Of a stretch of 10,384 bases of DNA, positions 1 to 7,596 are shown piece by piece. The stretch spans positions 1-10,384 of the forward strand of contig JAZBPJ010000112.1 in NCBI GenBank assembly GCA_036351575.1, given 5' to 3'. Within the stretch, counting starts at the first letter, position 1. The number at the start of each line of letters is the position of its first letter. The position numbers were made by a program, and so were the translations under genes. A model generated the notes under the pieces. The model searched no databases. It saw only the letters and a list, made by a program, of their open reading frames with translations, and had not been told where the DNA came from. The DNA comes from JABDPF01 sp036351575. Lineage in GTDB: Bacteria > Pseudomonadota > Gammaproteobacteria > Xanthomonadales > SZUA-36.

Positions 1-12
1 CCGCCTGAGAAT

Positions 13-1701
13 TTATACCGGAACGTACGGCCGGTACTCCGGGTGCCACATGCACTTGCGCACCTGCTCCCGGATGTCGTCCGGCTCCTCGTAGCGCGCC
101 AGGCCCGTGTCCCAGGCCACGCGGCAGACCGCGGCTGCAATGGACAGTGAAATCTGCCGGATCTTTTCGAGGTCGGGATACAGCGTTCCGGCCTGCAGTT
201 CTTTGTCGGTGACCATGTGCGCCAGGGTTCGGGCCGCCGTGAAGAACATTTCGTTGGTGATGTGGCTCGCGCCGCTGACGATAGCGCCGAGGCCCACGCC
301 CGGAAAAACGAACATGTTGTTGCCCTGGCCCGGAACGAAGATCCGACCTTTCAGGCGCACCGGTGCGAACGGGCTGCCGCTGGCGAAAATGGCCTTGCCG
401 TCCGTCCACTCGTAAGCCTCGCTCGCCGTGCACTCGGACTTGCTGGTCGGGTTGGAGAGCGCAAAAATGATCGGGCGCTCGCAATGGCGGTGCATGGCCT
501 GGACGATGTCCTTGCTGAAGCTGCCGCGCATCCCGCTGGCTCCAATCAGAACGGTCGGTTTCACTCGCTCGATCAGTGTGGCGAAATCCGCCGGCTCGTC
601 GTCGCGCATGTAAGGTTTCTTGTGCGCCTGGAGTTTGCCCTTGCGCTTGGAGGTTACCAGCCCCTTGGAATCGCACATCCAGACCCGCTTGCGCGCTTCG
701 TCCATTTTCAGTCCGTGCTCATCCGCCATTCCCGCGCAGATCATGTCGGCGATACCCACGGACGCGGAGCCCGCACCGTAAAACAGGATGCGCTGGTCGC
801 ACAATTCCGTTTCCATATAGCGCATGGCCGCCAGCAGCCCCGCCAGCACGACCGAACCGGTACCCTGGATGTCGTCGTTGAAACACAGGACCCGGTCGCG
901 GTAACGCTCCAGCAAGGGGAACGCCTTGTCATTGGTGAAGTCTTCCCACTGAATCAGAACACTGGGCCATTTCTCGGTGGCTGCCTGCACGAACTCGTCG
1001 ACCAGTGCATAAAACTCATCGGGCTTGATGCGCCGGTGCGTCATGCCGAGGTACAGCGGATCGTTCAGCAGCTCTTCATTGTCGGTGCCCACGTCCAGCA
1101 GTATGGGCAGCGTGCGGTTCGGGTGCAGACCCGCACCGGCCACGTAAAGAACCAGCTTGCCGATCGGTATGCCCATACCGTTGGCGCCGAGGTCACCCAG
1201 CCCCAGGATGCGGCTGCCGTCGGAGATCACGATAATGTCCACATCCTTCGCCGGCCAGTTATCCAGCACTTCGCGCACGTGGCCACGGTGCCGGCGCGTG
1301 AGGTATATGCCGCGGTTCTTACGGTAAATGTGGCCGAACTTCTGACAGGCTTTACCCACCGTGGGCGTGTACATGATGGGCGTCATTTCCTGCAGGTTTT
1401 CCATCAGCACCCGGTAAAACAGGGTCACGTTGCGGTCAGCGATGCCCGTCAGGTAGATGAACTTGTCGAGCGGGTTCATGTGCTGGTGATAGTTCTCCAT
1501 GATACGGAGGACCTGCTCCTCCATGTCGGCGGTGAACGGCGGCAGCAACCCCCTCAGGCCAAGACAGTCGCGTTCTTCAAGCGTGAACGCCGTGCCCTTG
1601 TTCAGCCAGGGATTGTTGAGGATGTCCAGCCCTCTGGATTTGACTTTCAGGGGGTCGTGGACCTGGGGAAGTACGAGAGACTTGGGAAGCTTGTCGGACA
1701 T
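13..1701 (-). CDS. maeA: Malic enzyme, oxaloacetate-decarboxylating (NAD-type length, coenzyme uncertain)
   Basis: The 562-residue cytoplasmic enzyme oxidatively decarboxylates malate to pyruvate and CO2, linking the TCA cycle to pyruvate. Length and architecture match the roughly 560-residue malic enzymes (E. coli MaeA, mitochondrial ME2), not the longer bacterial MaeB fused to a phosphotransacetylase-like domain. Visible motifs are YTPTVG (catalytic Tyr111), RILGLGDLG (164-172), the GK pair with general base Lys182, metal ligands in WEDF (Glu253, Asp254) and FNDDIQGTG (Asp277), the dinucleotide loop GAGSASVG (309-316), ALSNPTS (414-420) and GQGNNMFVFPG (458-468). The ATG start has AGGAG (1709-1713) 7 bases upstream. 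The position equivalent to human ME2 Gln362 is Lys361, a residue associated with NADP preference in animal enzymes, so the coenzyme is not settled. The gene stands alone, 151 bases downstream of the efflux operon and with its own leader hairpin. The family call is certain; the symbol follows length and overall similarity. Confidence 0.95.
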   Translation of the reverse strand: MSDKLPKSLVLPQVHDPLKVKSRGLDILNNPWLNKGTAFTLEERDCLGLRGLLPPFTADMEEQVLRIMENYHQHMNPLDKFIYLTGIADRNVTLFYRVLMENLQEMTPIMYTPTVGKACQKFGHIYRKNRGIYLTRRHRGHVREVLDNWPAKDVDIIVISDGSRILGLGDLGANGMGIPIGKLVLYVAGAGLHPNRTLPILLDVGTDNEELLNDPLYLGMTHRRIKPDEFYALVDEFVQAATEKWPSVLIQWEDFTNDKAFPLLERYRDRVLCFNDDIQGTGSVVLAGLLAAMRYMETELCDQRILFYGAGSASVGIADMICAGMADEHGLKMDEARKRVWMCDSKGLVTSKRKGKLQAHKKPYMRDDEPADFATLIERVKPTVLIGASGMRGSFSKDIVQAMHRHCERPIIFALSNPTSKSECTASEAYEWTDGKAIFASGSPFAPVRLKGRIFVPGQGNNMFVFPGVGLGAIVSGASHITNEMFFTAARTLAHMVTDKELQAGTLYPDLEKIRQISLSIAAAVCRVAWDTGLARYEEPDDIREQVRKCMWHPEYRPYVPV

Positions 1702-1715
1702 GATGACGCTCCTGT

Positions 1716-1733
1716 TTTCGCGATTGCGCGAAA
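1716..1733 (-). promoter_or_regulatory. Perfect inverted repeat in the malic enzyme leader
   Basis: TTTCGCG and CGCGAAA form a perfect 7-base inverted repeat around a 4-base loop. It ends 2 bases before the AGGAG ribosome binding site of the malic enzyme gene. In RNA it would be a stem-loop abutting the Shine-Dalgarno; in DNA it could be a repressor operator. Its position points to control of this gene, but no mechanism can be assigned from sequence alone. Confidence 0.45.
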
Positions 1734-1750
1734 TGTGGATGATCGTCCCT

Positions 1751-1756
1751 ATTTTA
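1751..1756 (-). promoter_or_regulatory. Candidate -10 box for the malic enzyme gene
   Basis: On the minus strand this reads TAAAAT, five of six matches to the sigma-70 -10 consensus. It would give a leader of about 43 bases containing the inverted repeat at 1716-1733. No good -35 hexamer stands 16-18 bases upstream, so the call is weak. Confidence 0.3.
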
Positions 1757-1807
1757 GTCCTTTGACGCTTGCCGGTTGGTTAATCCAGGTCACTCAAACC
1801 GGACATC

Positions 1808-1830
1808 GCCGGGAGCAAACTGCCCCCGGC
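1808..1830 (-). terminator. Hairpin after the efflux operon, possible terminator without a U-tract
   Basis: On the minus-strand transcript GCCGGGGGCA and TGCTCCCGGC pair over 10 positions around a 3-base loop. The one imperfect position is a G-U wobble in the minus-strand RNA but an A-C mismatch in the plus-strand RNA, which favours a role in the leftward transcript. It begins 23 bases after the pump stop codon. No T-run follows, so it may stabilise the 3' end or assist termination instead of acting as a classic intrinsic terminator. Confidence 0.45.
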
Positions 1831-1852
1831 TGCCTGCACTTCAAACCGCGCC

Positions 1853-4800
1853 TCAGCGTTCCTTCGACCGGTACTCGAAGGCGTAGTACAGCACCGGGAT
1901 CACCACCAGCGTGAGCAGGGTGGATACCAGGATGCCGAAGATCAGGCTGACCGCCAGGCCGCTGAAGATCGGGTCGTCGAGAATGAAGAACGCACCGGCC
2001 ATCGCGGCGATACCGGTCAGCGCGATCGGCCGCGTCCGCACGGCGCCGGCTTTGACCACCGCGTCCGACAGGCGCGCGCCGGCCGCCACCTCGTGGTGGA
2101 TGAAATCGACCAGCAGGATGGAGTTGCGCACGATGATGCCGGCCAGCGCGATCATGCCGATCATCGAGGTCGCGGTGAACTGCGCCCCCAGCAGGGCGTG
2201 GCCCGGCATGATGCCGATCATGGTCAGCGGGATCGGCGCCATGATGATCAGCGGCACGCTGTAGGAACGGAACTGCGCCACGACCAGCAGGTAGATCAGC
2301 ACCAGCCCCACCGCGTAGGCCAGGCCCATGTCGCGGAAAGTCTCGTAGGTGATCTGCCACTCACCGTCCCATTTCAGGCTGGGCAGCCAGGGTTCCGAGG
2401 GCTGGCGGATAAGAAACTGCGCAATACCGCCCGGCTCGTCCGCGTCCGGAAGCGCGGACGCGATGGCGGCCATGCCGTAGAGCGGGCTGTCGAGTTCCCC
2501 GCTGAGGTCGCCCGTCACCATCACCATCGGCAGCAGATCCTTGTGATAGATCGCCCGCTCGCGCGTGGTGCGCGTGAAGTGCGCTACCTCGGACAGCGGC
2601 ACAAGCTCACCGGCCGAGTTGCGCACGCGCAGGTGGGCGATGACATCCGGATCGGCTTTTTCGCCTTCTTCCAGTTCCAGGCGGATCGGGACGGGCCGGC
2701 GGCTGTTCTCGGTGTGCAGGTAGGACGCGTCTTCGCCCTTCATGGCGGTGGCGATGGCCGCGACGATGGCCGACTGGCCGACACCCAGCCGCGCGGCGCG
2801 CGCCCGGTCGACCGACACCAGCAGGCGCGGCTGCGGCGCTTCGAGCGTATCGTCCACGTCGACGATGTCCTCGGTGCCCTCGAAAACCGCTCGCACCTGG
2901 CGCGCGGTCGCCTCGCGCTGCTCGGCGGTGGCGCCGTAGATCTCCGCCACCAGCGGCGCGATCACCGGCGGCCCGGGCGGCACCTCGACGATCTTGACGT
3001 TCGCATCAAAGCGCGCGCCGATGGCCTGCAGCGGCTGCCGCACGCTCATCGCTATTTCGTGGCTCTTGCGGTCGCGGTCGGACTTGTCCACAAGGTTGAC
3101 CTGGATGTCCCCCTGGTGCGGCTCGGAACGCAGGTAATACTGGCGCACCAGCCCGTTGAAGTTGATCGGGGCCGAGGTGCCGGCATAGGTCTGGAAGTTA
3201 GTGACCTCGGGTACCTTCGTCAATTCCAGGCCCAGTTCATCCAGCACGCGCTGCGTCTGCTCGACCGGTGTGCCCTCGGGCATGTCCACGATGACCTGGA
3301 ACTCCGACTTGTTGTCAAAAGGCAGCATCTTCAGCACCACCCACTGCACCGCGACCATGCCGATGGACAATGCGATAAGCACCAACACCGTCGCCAGCAT
3401 GGCGAGCCGCCTGCCACGGCCTTTACGCCCGTTAAGAAAGGGCCGGACCCGCGTGTCGAACTGGCGGTAGAGCCACTGGTAGAGCTTGTCGTCCTGCTCA
3501 ACCTCGTGGCCGTGGTCGCCCTCGAATTGCCTGGCCTGCCTGGCAAACACGCGGTAAAACAGCCACGGCGTGAAAACGAAGGCCACCAGCAGCGAGATCA
3601 GCATGCCCATGCTGGCGTTGATGGGAATCGGCGCCATGTACGGACCCATCAGGCCGCTGACGAAGGCCATCGGCAGCAGTGCGGCGATCACCGTGAAGGT
3701 CGCCAGGATGGTCGGCCCGCCGACTTCGTCCACCGCGATCGGAATGGATTTCAGCAGCGACAGGCCGCTGATGTGCATGTGGCGGTGGGCGTTTTCGACC
3801 ACCACGATGGCGTCGTCCACCAGGATGCCGATGGAAAAGATCAGGGCGAACAGCGACACGCGGTTCAGCGTGAACCCGTAAGCCCAGGATGCAAACAGCG
3901 TGATCGCCAGGGTTATGACCACCGCGGCGCCAACCACGACAGCCTCGCGCCAGCCGAGCGTGACCCAGACCAGCACGATGACCGAGAGCGTCGCGAAGAT
4001 CAGTTTCTTGATCAGCGTCTTGGCCTTGTCGTCGGCGGTGGCGCCGTAATTGCGCGTAATGGTGGCGTGCATGCCGTCCGGCACCAGCGCGCCCTGCAGC
4101 TGTTCAAAACGTGCAATGACGGCGTCGGCCACGTCGACGGCGTTCGTGCCGGGTTTCTTGGCCACGGCCATCGTCACGGCGGGATGCTGCATGCCGGCGG
4201 AAAGACCGAGTTCGTTGGCCGGGCCGAGACCAAACGTGACCAGCGACTGCGGCAGGTCCGGTCCGAGTTCGACCGTCGCCACGTCGCGCAGGAACACCGG
4301 GCGCCCGCCCTCCTGCACACCGACCACGAGTTCGGACACTTCTTCCGGCGTGCTCAGGAAGGTTCCGGCCTGCACCAGCACGTCCTGGTTGCCCGCGGCG
4401 AACGAACCGGCGTTGGCGGAAGCGTTGGCGCTGGCCAGCGCATTACGCAGCTGCTGCAGGTCGATGTCGTAACCGGAGAGCCTGGTGGGGTCAAGGCGCA
4501 CGCTGACGACACGGTCCGGCCCGCCGGACGTATCGATGTCGCGCGTTCCGGGAACCCGCTGCAGCTCGGTTTCGATGGTGTGGGCCACGCGGCGCAGCTC
4601 GTAGGCGCCGACGTCCGGGTCTTCGCTCCACAGGGTGCCGGTCACGATCGGCACGTCGTCGATGCCGCGCGGCTTGATGAGCGCGGGCATCACGCCGATG
4701 TTCTGGGGCATCCAGTCCTGGTTGGAGTAAACCGCGTTGTACAGCCTGACGATGGCCTCGTCGCGGGTTTCACCCACCTCGAACTGCACGGTCAGGGTGC

Positions 4801-5104
4801 TGTTGCCCGGCATGGAAACCGAATAAATGTGCTCCACCCCGTCGATTTCCGACAGAATTCGTTCCATCGGTGTGCTGACGAGCTGCTCGACCTCGCGCGC
4901 GGTCGCGCCGGGGTAAGCGATAAAGACGTTGGCGAAGGTGACATCGATCTGGGGTTCTTCTTCGCGGGGCGTGATGATGACCGCGAACAGGCCCATCAGG
5001 AGACCCACGAGGGCCAGCAGGGGCGTGATCTCGGTCTGCAGGAAGCGCCTGGCCAGCGCGCCTGAGATACCCAGCTTCGGGCTGTCGCTCTTATCGCTGC
5101 TCAT
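1853..5104 (-). CDS. RND efflux pump, inner-membrane permease (HAE1/AcrB-like)
   Basis: The 1083-residue proton-driven inner-membrane transporter is the pump of a tripartite exporter. Hydrophobic segments fit the 12-helix RND plan: one near 29-45, five at about 368-517, one at 568-591 and five at about 926-1075. Two large periplasmic loops lie at about 46-365 and 592-925. The fourth helix has GILVDDAIVVVEN with the proton-relay pair Asp430-Asp431 typical of HAE1 drug/hydrophobe pumps; heavy-metal (CzcA-type) pumps differ here. The tenth helix has GIIVRNSILLVDF, with Arg993 where AcrB has the relay Lys940. YPGATAREVEQLV (64-76) is a usual RND porter motif. The start ATG follows the adaptor stop by 11 bases with an AAGGTG-like site between, so the two are surely cotranscribed. 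It is somewhat longer than AcrB (about 1050). The substrate cannot be predicted. No outer-membrane channel gene is adjacent. Confidence 0.96.
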   Translation of the reverse strand: MSSDKSDSPKLGISGALARRFLQTEITPLLALVGLLMGLFAVIITPREEEPQIDVTFANVFIAYPGATAREVEQLVSTPMERILSEIDGVEHIYSVSMPGNSTLTVQFEVGETRDEAIVRLYNAVYSNQDWMPQNIGVMPALIKPRGIDDVPIVTGTLWSEDPDVGAYELRRVAHTIETELQRVPGTRDIDTSGGPDRVVSVRLDPTRLSGYDIDLQQLRNALASANASANAGSFAAGNQDVLVQAGTFLSTPEEVSELVVGVQEGGRPVFLRDVATVELGPDLPQSLVTFGLGPANELGLSAGMQHPAVTMAVAKKPGTNAVDVADAVIARFEQLQGALVPDGMHATITRNYGATADDKAKTLIKKLIFATLSVIVLVWVTLGWREAVVVGAAVVITLAITLFASWAYGFTLNRVSLFALIFSIGILVDDAIVVVENAHRHMHISGLSLLKSIPIAVDEVGGPTILATFTVIAALLPMAFVSGLMGPYMAPIPINASMGMLISLLVAFVFTPWLFYRVFARQARQFEGDHGHEVEQDDKLYQWLYRQFDTRVRPFLNGRKGRGRRLAMLATVLVLIALSIGMVAVQWVVLKMLPFDNKSEFQVIVDMPEGTPVEQTQRVLDELGLELTKVPEVTNFQTYAGTSAPINFNGLVRQYYLRSEPHQGDIQVNLVDKSDRDRKSHEIAMSVRQPLQAIGARFDANVKIVEVPPGPPVIAPLVAEIYGATAEQREATARQVRAVFEGTEDIVDVDDTLEAPQPRLLVSVDRARAARLGVGQSAIVAAIATAMKGEDASYLHTENSRRPVPIRLELEEGEKADPDVIAHLRVRNSAGELVPLSEVAHFTRTTRERAIYHKDLLPMVMVTGDLSGELDSPLYGMAAIASALPDADEPGGIAQFLIRQPSEPWLPSLKWDGEWQITYETFRDMGLAYAVGLVLIYLLVVAQFRSYSVPLIIMAPIPLTMIGIMPGHALLGAQFTATSMIGMIALAGIIVRNSILLVDFIHHEVAAGARLSDAVVKAGAVRTRPIALTGIAAMAGAFFILDDPIFSGLAVSLIFGILVSTLLTLVVIPVLYYAFEYRSKER

Positions 5105-5115
5105 TTGCTGTCACC

Positions 5116-6201
5116 TTATTCGCGGCTGCCCAGCAGGACACGGCGAGCGGCGTCACCGTCGATGACCACCCGCTCACCTTCCTCCAGGCCGGCCAACACC
5201 GAGATTCGACCGTCATCGAGTTCACGGCCAAGGCGTATCTGGCGCAGTCTCAGGCGGTCTTCCTGGTCCAGCAGGTAAACCGCCGTGAGTTCACTGCGCC
5301 GAACCAGGGCCGAAGCCGGTATCAGCAGCGCCTCGTCTTCGCCGGTGATGAAGCGCACCTTGACCCACATGCCGGGATAGATGCCGTGTTGCCCCTCGGC
5401 CAGGCGAATGCGAACGCGGAACGTATGCGTGCCCGCATCGGCGTAGGGGAAAATCCTGATTTTCTGCGCCTGCAGCGTCTCGCCGCCGGGCAGGTCGACC
5501 ATGGCGCCGCCATCACGCCGCAGCGCGGCAATATCATGCTGCGGAACATCGGCCACCACGCGCAGGTGCTCCAGCGAAAGCCCGGTCATCAGCGGTGTGC
5601 CGACGGTGGCCATTTCGCCCAGTTCCACGTGGCGCTCGACCACGATGCCGGCAAACGGTGCGCGCACCAGCGTGTTTTCATACTGTTCCTTCGCACCCAG
5701 CAGCGCGCCCCGGGCCGCTTCGACGCGCGCCCGGGTCGACTGCAGGTCTGCCGTGGCCCGGTCCATGTCCGCCCTGGAAATCCGCTCCTGCGTGTACAGC
5801 CGCTCGATCCGCTCGTGGCTGGCCGCGGCTTCTTCGAGTCGCGCCTGCGCTTCCTGCAGGGCCGCCTCGGACTGCTTGAGGTCCGCCGCCGCCTGTTGGT
5901 TGCGGAAACGCACGATAACATCGCCGCGCTCGACATAGTCGTCAACGTCGAACGGCAGTTCTTCGATGCGGGCCGAAACCTGGGCTGAAACGGTGGATTG
6001 ATGAATGGCCTCGACGAAACCGTCGAAACTGCGTTCCTGCGGTATGACCTCGTATGAGACTGCCACGGTGTCCATATCCTGTGCCGCGGCGGACGCCGCC
6101 AGCGCGAGGAACGAACAGGCCAGTACCACGATTTTCAAAATGCGGCGCGACAGGCCGCTGGTCTCTCGGTACCCGAGTGGCGCGTTGCTCTGCGATTTCA
6201 C
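5116..6201 (-). CDS. RND efflux periplasmic adaptor (membrane fusion protein)
   Basis: The 361-residue adaptor bridges the RND pump to an outer-membrane channel. Residues 1-40 look like a signal peptide: basic SRRILK, a hydrophobic core, then ASAAA before Gln41. Cys29 lies inside the core in a poor lipobox context, so a lipoprotein is unlikely. After cleavage come the first lipoyl half (about 63-100), an alpha-hairpin of heptad-rich helices (about 101-175), the second lipoyl half with VRAPFAGIVVER (179-190), the beta-barrel (about 210-285, including GIYPGMWVKVRF) and a membrane-proximal domain to the end. The hairpin tip carries R131-x3-L135-x6-S142, the motif that adaptors of TolC-type channels use for docking. 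The start is GTG with GAAGGA 9 bases upstream and no internal ATG before the signal sequence. It is the first gene of the efflux operon, preceded by an AT-rich promoter/operator region. Specificity is unknown. Confidence 0.94.
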   Translation of the reverse strand: MKSQSNAPLGYRETSGLSRRILKIVVLACSFLALAASAAAQDMDTVAVSYEVIPQERSFDGFVEAIHQSTVSAQVSARIEELPFDVDDYVERGDVIVRFRNQQAAADLKQSEAALQEAQARLEEAAASHERIERLYTQERISRADMDRATADLQSTRARVEAARGALLGAKEQYENTLVRAPFAGIVVERHVELGEMATVGTPLMTGLSLEHLRVVADVPQHDIAALRRDGGAMVDLPGGETLQAQKIRIFPYADAGTHTFRVRIRLAEGQHGIYPGMWVKVRFITGEDEALLIPASALVRRSELTAVYLLDQEDRLRLRQIRLGRELDDGRISVLAGLEEGERVVIDGDAARRVLLGSRE

Positions 6202-6210
6202 TGTTTGTAT

Positions 6211-6216
6211 TCCTTC
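6211..6216 (-). promoter_or_regulatory. Ribosome binding site for the GTG start of the adaptor gene
   Basis: On the minus strand this reads GAAGGA, 9 bases before the GTG at 6201-6199. It supports the GTG, which is placed correctly to include a complete signal peptide. Confidence 0.6.
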
Positions 6217-6230
6217 GTCCGCTTGGGACG

Positions 6231-6290
6231 GATATAAAATTAGATTATTCTAATATATAAAAATCTATATTAGCAATATCTGTAATAAGA
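6231..6290 (-). promoter_or_regulatory. AT-rich promoter/operator region of the efflux operon
   Basis: Only 9 of these 60 bases are G or C, in sharp contrast to the GC-rich genes on both sides. Two perfect palindromes overlap here. ATTAGA/TCTAAT with a 4-base spacer spans 6239-6254, and CTAATATA/TATATTAG with an 8-base spacer spans 6250-6273. They share the CTAAT half-site at 6250-6254, giving three ATTAG/CTAAT half-sites in a row. The region ends about 30 bases before the adaptor start, where the promoter should be. Several -10-like hexamers are possible, for example TATATC on the minus strand at 6236-6231, so the exact boxes cannot be fixed. The layout is typical of a local repressor (TetR or MarR type) controlling a pump, but no regulator gene lies in the window. 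Confidence 0.55.
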
Positions 6291-6302
6291 ACGGCCGAGA
6301 TC

Positions 6303-6357
6303 AAAAGGCTGAATCGCAGTATAGCGCCGTTGGCCGCGGGTCATCTCGCATCAGCCT
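6303..6357 (-). terminator. Weak candidate terminator after the aminotransferase gene
   Basis: On the minus strand AGGCTGA pairs with TCAGCCT (7 bases) across a long GC-rich loop of 38 bases, with the 3' arm running straight into a short T-run. It follows the aminotransferase stop by about 10 bases and lies before the efflux promoter, where a terminator would be expected. The loop is long and the T-run short, so this is tentative. Confidence 0.3.
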
Positions 6358-6366
6358 CGGGTTCCT

Positions 6367-7596
6367 TCAGGCAATCAACGGGTCCAGCGCTTTCAGCAGT
6401 CGATCCACTTCTTCCTTTGACGTGTAGTGCACGAAGGAGGCGCGCACCACGCCATCCGCCATGTCGTAGCCCAGCGCCTCGACCAGGCGGTAGGCGTAAA
6501 AATCCCCGGCGCCGACGCCGATCCCCTGTTTTGCCAGCGTCGCGGCGATCTCATGCGAGGATTGCCCATCGACGCTGAACGCCACGGTAGGCGCACGCTC
6601 AGCCGCCGCCCTTCGCCCGATCAAGCGTACGCCCGGCCTGGCGTCGAGGTAATCCAGCAGGGGCTGCAGCAGCTCCGTTTCCCGGGCGCGGAACAGTTCT
6701 TGAACTGCCGCGGCCTGCTCATGGGGCCCGGCCGTGGCTGCAAAATGTTGCTCGTACACTTCTTCCAGGTAGTCGACGACACCGTTCACGGCCGCGACCT
6801 GGGCATGGTCCGGCCCGGCGGGCGTGAAACGGTAAGCCGGTTTTTCCACGTTGAAAAAGTGGCCCTGGTACGGCAGGGATTCATTCAGCTCACGGCCCAT
6901 GACCATCACCCCGAGGTGGGGACCGTAAACCTTGTAAAGCGAAAAGAAATAGATGTCTGCACCCAGTGCGTCGATATCCGGCAGGCCGTGCGGTGCAAAG
7001 GAAACGCCGTCCACGAGGGCCAGGGCCCCGGCAGCGTGCGCCAGGTCACAAATTTCTCGGACCGGATTGATACTGGCGACGATGTTCGAGCAGTGGGTGA
7101 ATGCAACTGCTTTGCTGCGCTCGTTCAGAAGCGCTTCAAGGTCTTCGATGCGCAGTTCCGCGCTGGCCGGGTCCACGCGCCACTCCCGCACCGTGATGCC
7201 CGCTGTTTCCAGGCGCCGCCAGGCGCCGATATTGGCCTCGTGGTCCTGGTTGGTGACGATGACCTCGTCACCCGGGACCAGGTGTTCAGACAAAGCGCGC
7301 GCCACCACGTAGGTATTCATCGACGTGGACGGACCGAAATGCACCGCGTCCGCCTCGACGCCCAGCCAGGCGGCCAGGCGGGTTTTTGCCGCGTCCATGG
7401 CCTGGCCCGCTCGCCGGGACGGATCGAAGGCATGGTAGGGCTGCACCCTGGTCTCGCGGTAATAACGCCCGAGGCGCTCGATCACGTGGCCGCAGGCATA
7501 GGAACCGCCGGCGTTTTCAAAGTGGGCGAAGCCGTCCAGCGACGGTTCGCTGAAGGCGGGAAAGCGGGAGCGTACGAACTCGAGATCGAATGTCAC
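6367..7596 (-). CDS. Class V PLP aminotransferase, cysteine-desulfurase-like (VC1184-type)
   Basis: The 409-residue fold-type I PLP enzyme resembles the cysteine-desulfurase-like family named after VC1184. Visible cofactor features are His119 in NQDHEAN (ring stacking), Asp196 in LVDGVSFAPHG (pyridine nitrogen), Lys222 in SLYKVYGPHLG (Schiff-base lysine) and Arg385 in VVRASFVHY (likely substrate carboxylate). The N-terminal FENAGGSYAC (26-35) fits the conserved substrate loop. In true SufS desulfurases the active-site cysteine sits in a loop near the C-terminus; the matching stretch here, GVGAGDFYAYRL (360-371), has none. Cysteine desulfuration by the standard mechanism is therefore doubtful, and the substrate is unknown. 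The start is GTG at 7596 with AAAGGAG 6 bases upstream; a longer in-frame ATG at 7680 adds 28 residues of low-complexity sequence without a better ribosome site. It faces away from the DUF3604 gene and is separated from the efflux operon by 165 bases. Confidence 0.9.
   Translation of the reverse strand: MTFDLEFVRSRFPAFSEPSLDGFAHFENAGGSYACGHVIERLGRYYRETRVQPYHAFDPSRRAGQAMDAAKTRLAAWLGVEADAVHFGPSTSMNTYVVARALSEHLVPGDEVIVTNQDHEANIGAWRRLETAGITVREWRVDPASAELRIEDLEALLNERSKAVAFTHCSNIVASINPVREICDLAHAAGALALVDGVSFAPHGLPDIDALGADIYFFSLYKVYGPHLGVMVMGRELNESLPYQGHFFNVEKPAYRFTPAGPDHAQVAAVNGVVDYLEEVYEQHFAATAGPHEQAAAVQELFRARETELLQPLLDYLDARPGVRLIGRRAAAERAPTVAFSVDGQSSHEIAATLAKQGIGVGAGDFYAYRLVEALGYDMADGVVRASFVHYTSKEEVDRLLKALDPLIA

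Noticed and set aside
217..1914. A 565-codon open frame on the plus strand opposite the malic enzyme
   Set aside because: Antisense shadow of a well-supported gene; no motif, no ribosome site and the same biased His/Arg/Val composition.
2093..5065. A 990-codon open frame on the plus strand opposite the RND pump
   Set aside because: It lies fully antisense to a clear RND permease. Its product is rich in His, Arg, Asp and Gln with no domain pattern, as expected from the reverse complement of GC-rich codons.
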